A program made the position numbers and the translations under genes. DNA of 64,000 nt from Protonemura montana (lineage: Eukaryota > Arthropoda > Insecta > Plecoptera > Nemouridae): assembly GCA_947568835.1 (NCBI GenBank), contig CANOQG010000012.1, positions 1 to 64,000 of the forward strand. Direction: 5' to 3'. The notes under the pieces are model-generated. The model saw nothing but the letters and a program-made list of their open reading frames with translations, ran no database searches and was not told where the DNA came from. This document shows, piece by piece, positions 62,249 through 64,000 of the stretch. Position 1 is the first letter of the stretch. Each line of letters opens with the position of its first letter.

Positions 62249-64000
62249 TAATGCCCCATGTCCTGCTCCATGTCCTCCCCCTGTCCTGCCCTATGTCTTA
62301 TGTCCTGCCCCATGTCCTGCCTCATGTCCTGCCCCATGTCCTTCCCTATGTCCTGTCCCATGTCCTGCCCCATTTCCTGCCCCATGTCCTGCTCCATGTC
62401 CTGCCCCATGTCCTGCCCCATGTCCCGCTCCATGTCCTCCCCCTGTCCTGCCTCATGTCCCATGTCCTGCCCCATGTCCTGCCCCATGTCCTGCCCCATG
62501 TCCTGCCCCATGTCCTGTCCCATGTCCTGCCCCATGTTTTGCCCCATGTCCTGTCCAATGTCCTGCCTTATGTCCTGCCCCATGTCCTGCCCCATGTCCT
62601 GCCCCATGTCCTGCCCCATGTCCTGCCCTATGTCCTGCCCCATGTCCTGCCCCATGTCCTGCCCTATGTCCTGTCCCTGTCCTGTCCCATGTCCTGCCCC
62701 ATGTCCTGCCCCATGTCCTGCTCCATGTCCTGTCCCATGTCCTGCCCCATGTCCTGCCCCATGTCCTGCCCCATGTCCTGCCCTATGTCCTGTCCCATGT
62801 CCTGCCCCATGTCCTGCCCCATGTCCTGCCCCATGTCCTGCCCCATGTCTTTCCCCATGTCCCATGTCCTGCCCCATGTCCTGCCCCATGTCCTGCCTCA
62901 TGTCCTGCCTCATGTCCTGCCCCATGTCCTGCCCCATGTCCTGCCCCATGTCCTGCCCCATGTCCTGTCCCATGTCCTGCCCCATGTCATGCCCCATGTC
63001 CTGCCCCATGTCCTGCCCCATGTCCCATGTCCTGCCCCATGTCCTGCCCTTTGTCCTGTCCCATTTCCTGCCCCATGTCCTGCCCCATGTCCTGCCCCAT
63101 GTCCTGCCCCATGTCCTGCCCCATGTTCTGCCCCATGTCCTGCCCTATGTCTTGCCCCATGTCCCATGTCCTGCCCCATGTCCTGCCCCATGTCCTGCCC
63201 CATGTCCTGCCCCATGTCCTGCCCCATGTCTTTCCCCATGTCCCATGTCCTGCCTCATATCCTGCCCCATGTCCTGCCTCATGTCCTGCCTCATGTCCTG
63301 CCCCATGTCCTGCCCCATGTCCTGCCCCATGTCCTGCCCCATGTCCTGTCCCATGTCCTGCCCCATGTCATGCCCCATGTCCTGCCCCATGTCCTGCCCC
63401 ATGTCCCATGTCCTGCCCCATGTCCTGCCCTTTGTCCTGTCCCATTTCCTGCCCCATGTCCTGCCCCATGTCCTGCCCCATGTCCTGCCCCATGTCCTGC
63501 CCCATGTTCTGCCCCATGTCCTGCCCTATGTCTTGCCCCATGTCCCATGTCCTGCCCCATGTCCTGCCCCATGTCCTGCCCCATTTCCTTCCCTATGTCC
63601 TGTCCTATGTCCTGCCCCATGTCCTGCCCCATGTCCTGCTCCATGTCCTCCCCCTGTCCTGCCCCATGTCCCATGTCCTGCCCCATGTCCTGCCCCATGT
63701 CCTTCCCCATGTCCTGCCCTATGTCCTGTCCCATGTCCTGCCCCATGTCCTGCCCCATGTCCTGCCCTATGTCCTGCCCCATGTCTTGCCCCATGTCCCA
63801 TGTCCTGCCCCATGTCCTGCCCCATGTCCTGCCCCATGTCCTGCCCTATGTCCTGCCCCATGTCCTGCCCCATTTTCTGCTCCATGTTCCACCCCATGTC
63901 CTGCCCCATGTCCCATGTCATGCCCCATGTCCTGCCCCATGTCCTGCCCCATGTCCTGTCCCATGTCCTGCTCCATGTCCTGCCCCATGTCTTACCTCAT
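62249..64000. repeat. H27: partial HOR cut by the window end
   Basis: Follows H25 at offset 3,951, with the doubled ATGTCTTTCCCC region (62845, 63226) but without CATGTACTGCCC. A private CCTCATATCC lies near 63253. The window ends in the GTCTTACCTCAT variant just after the T-rich landmark at 63872. Confidence 0.9.

Larger units (their letters stand above)
1..64000. repeat. 12-bp satellite array filling the window
   Basis: Every line of the window is a head-to-tail run of a 12-bp unit, CATGTCCTGCCC, all in one orientation; I saw no inversion and no non-repeat insert. The unit holds 6 C, 3 T, 2 G and 1 A, so the plus strand is about 75% pyrimidine and the minus strand is G-rich with a GGGG tract every 12 bp. 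Common variants are CCCTATG, CCTCATG, CTGTCCC, CTGCTCC and CCTTCCC. Two length variants recur at fixed places: a 7-mer (ATGTCCC or ATGTCTT) and an 11-mer (TGTCCTGCCCC). No stretch without repeat exceeds a few bases, so there is no room for a conventional gene. Satellite identity is certain; species and chromosome location cannot be read from it. Confidence 0.99.

Noticed and set aside
1-64000. Cys-rich MSCP repeats as metallothionein or keratin-associated protein, and MGQD or AGHG repeats as secreted repeat proteins
   Set aside because: These are direct translations of a 12-bp DNA repeat. The resemblance is compositional only, and the same DNA gives unrelated peptides in the other frames.
1-64000. 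CRISPR array
   Set aside because: The repeats are contiguous 12-mers without unique spacers, and there is no cas gene or leader.
1-64000. Telomeric repeat or telomere-adjacent TTAGGG-like tract
   Set aside because: No TTAGGG, TTTAGGG or related telomere motif is present. The G-rich strand repeat is GGGGCAGGACAT.
1-64000. A previously undescribed multi-gene system hidden in the repeat
   Set aside because: I found no stretch of non-repeat sequence long enough to hold even a short gene or structured RNA, on either strand.

Overview
The whole 64-kb window is one uninterrupted tandem satellite. The basic unit is 12 bp (plus strand CATGTCCTGCCC, minus strand GGGCAGGACATG). I see no protein-coding gene, RNA gene, transposon, CRISPR array, promoter or origin, and both ends of the window lie inside the array. 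An array of this size and complexity points to a eukaryotic chromosome, most likely subtelomeric, pericentromeric or other heterochromatic DNA. Nothing in the sequence identifies the species or chromosome.

The array is built in tiers. Tier 1 is the 12-mer with point variants (C-to-T changes are common), plus two length variants at fixed places: a 7-mer (ATGTCCC) and an 11-mer lacking the A. Tier 2 is a higher-order repeat (HOR) of about 1.5-4.5 kb, most often 1.9-2.3 kb. I delimit it by an anchor, CATGTAATGCCCC, which occurs 27 times. This gives 26 complete HORs (H1-H26) and two partial ones (H0, H27). Tier 3 is tandem duplication of one to two HORs (offsets 2,735, 4,518, 4,688, 4,984, 6,504 and 6,706 bp). 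Tier 4 is a 13,169-bp block covering about six HORs, present at 33.2-46.4 kb and again, internally rearranged, at 46.4-60.0 kb.

Layout: 1-33 kb is heterogeneous, with HORs of 1.45-4.5 kb. Five of them (H3, H5, H7, H9, H12) carry an extra 'B' segment marked by CATGACCTG and CCCAGGTCC. From 33.6 kb to the end the B segment is absent, and HORs of 2,332 and 2,186 bp alternate in near-identical pairs, as expected of a recently homogenised zone.

The very long open frames (up to 5,445 codons on the plus strand) are a by-product of the repeat. The 12-mer has no stop codon in any of six frames, 12 is divisible by 3, and the frequent C-to-T changes cannot create a plus-strand stop. The frames read as MSCP, HVLP or PCPA tetrapeptides (plus) and MGQD, GRTW or AGHG (minus), switching at each 7-mer or 11-mer. 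I therefore annotate no CDS. The interest of the window lies in its repeat architecture and duplication history.
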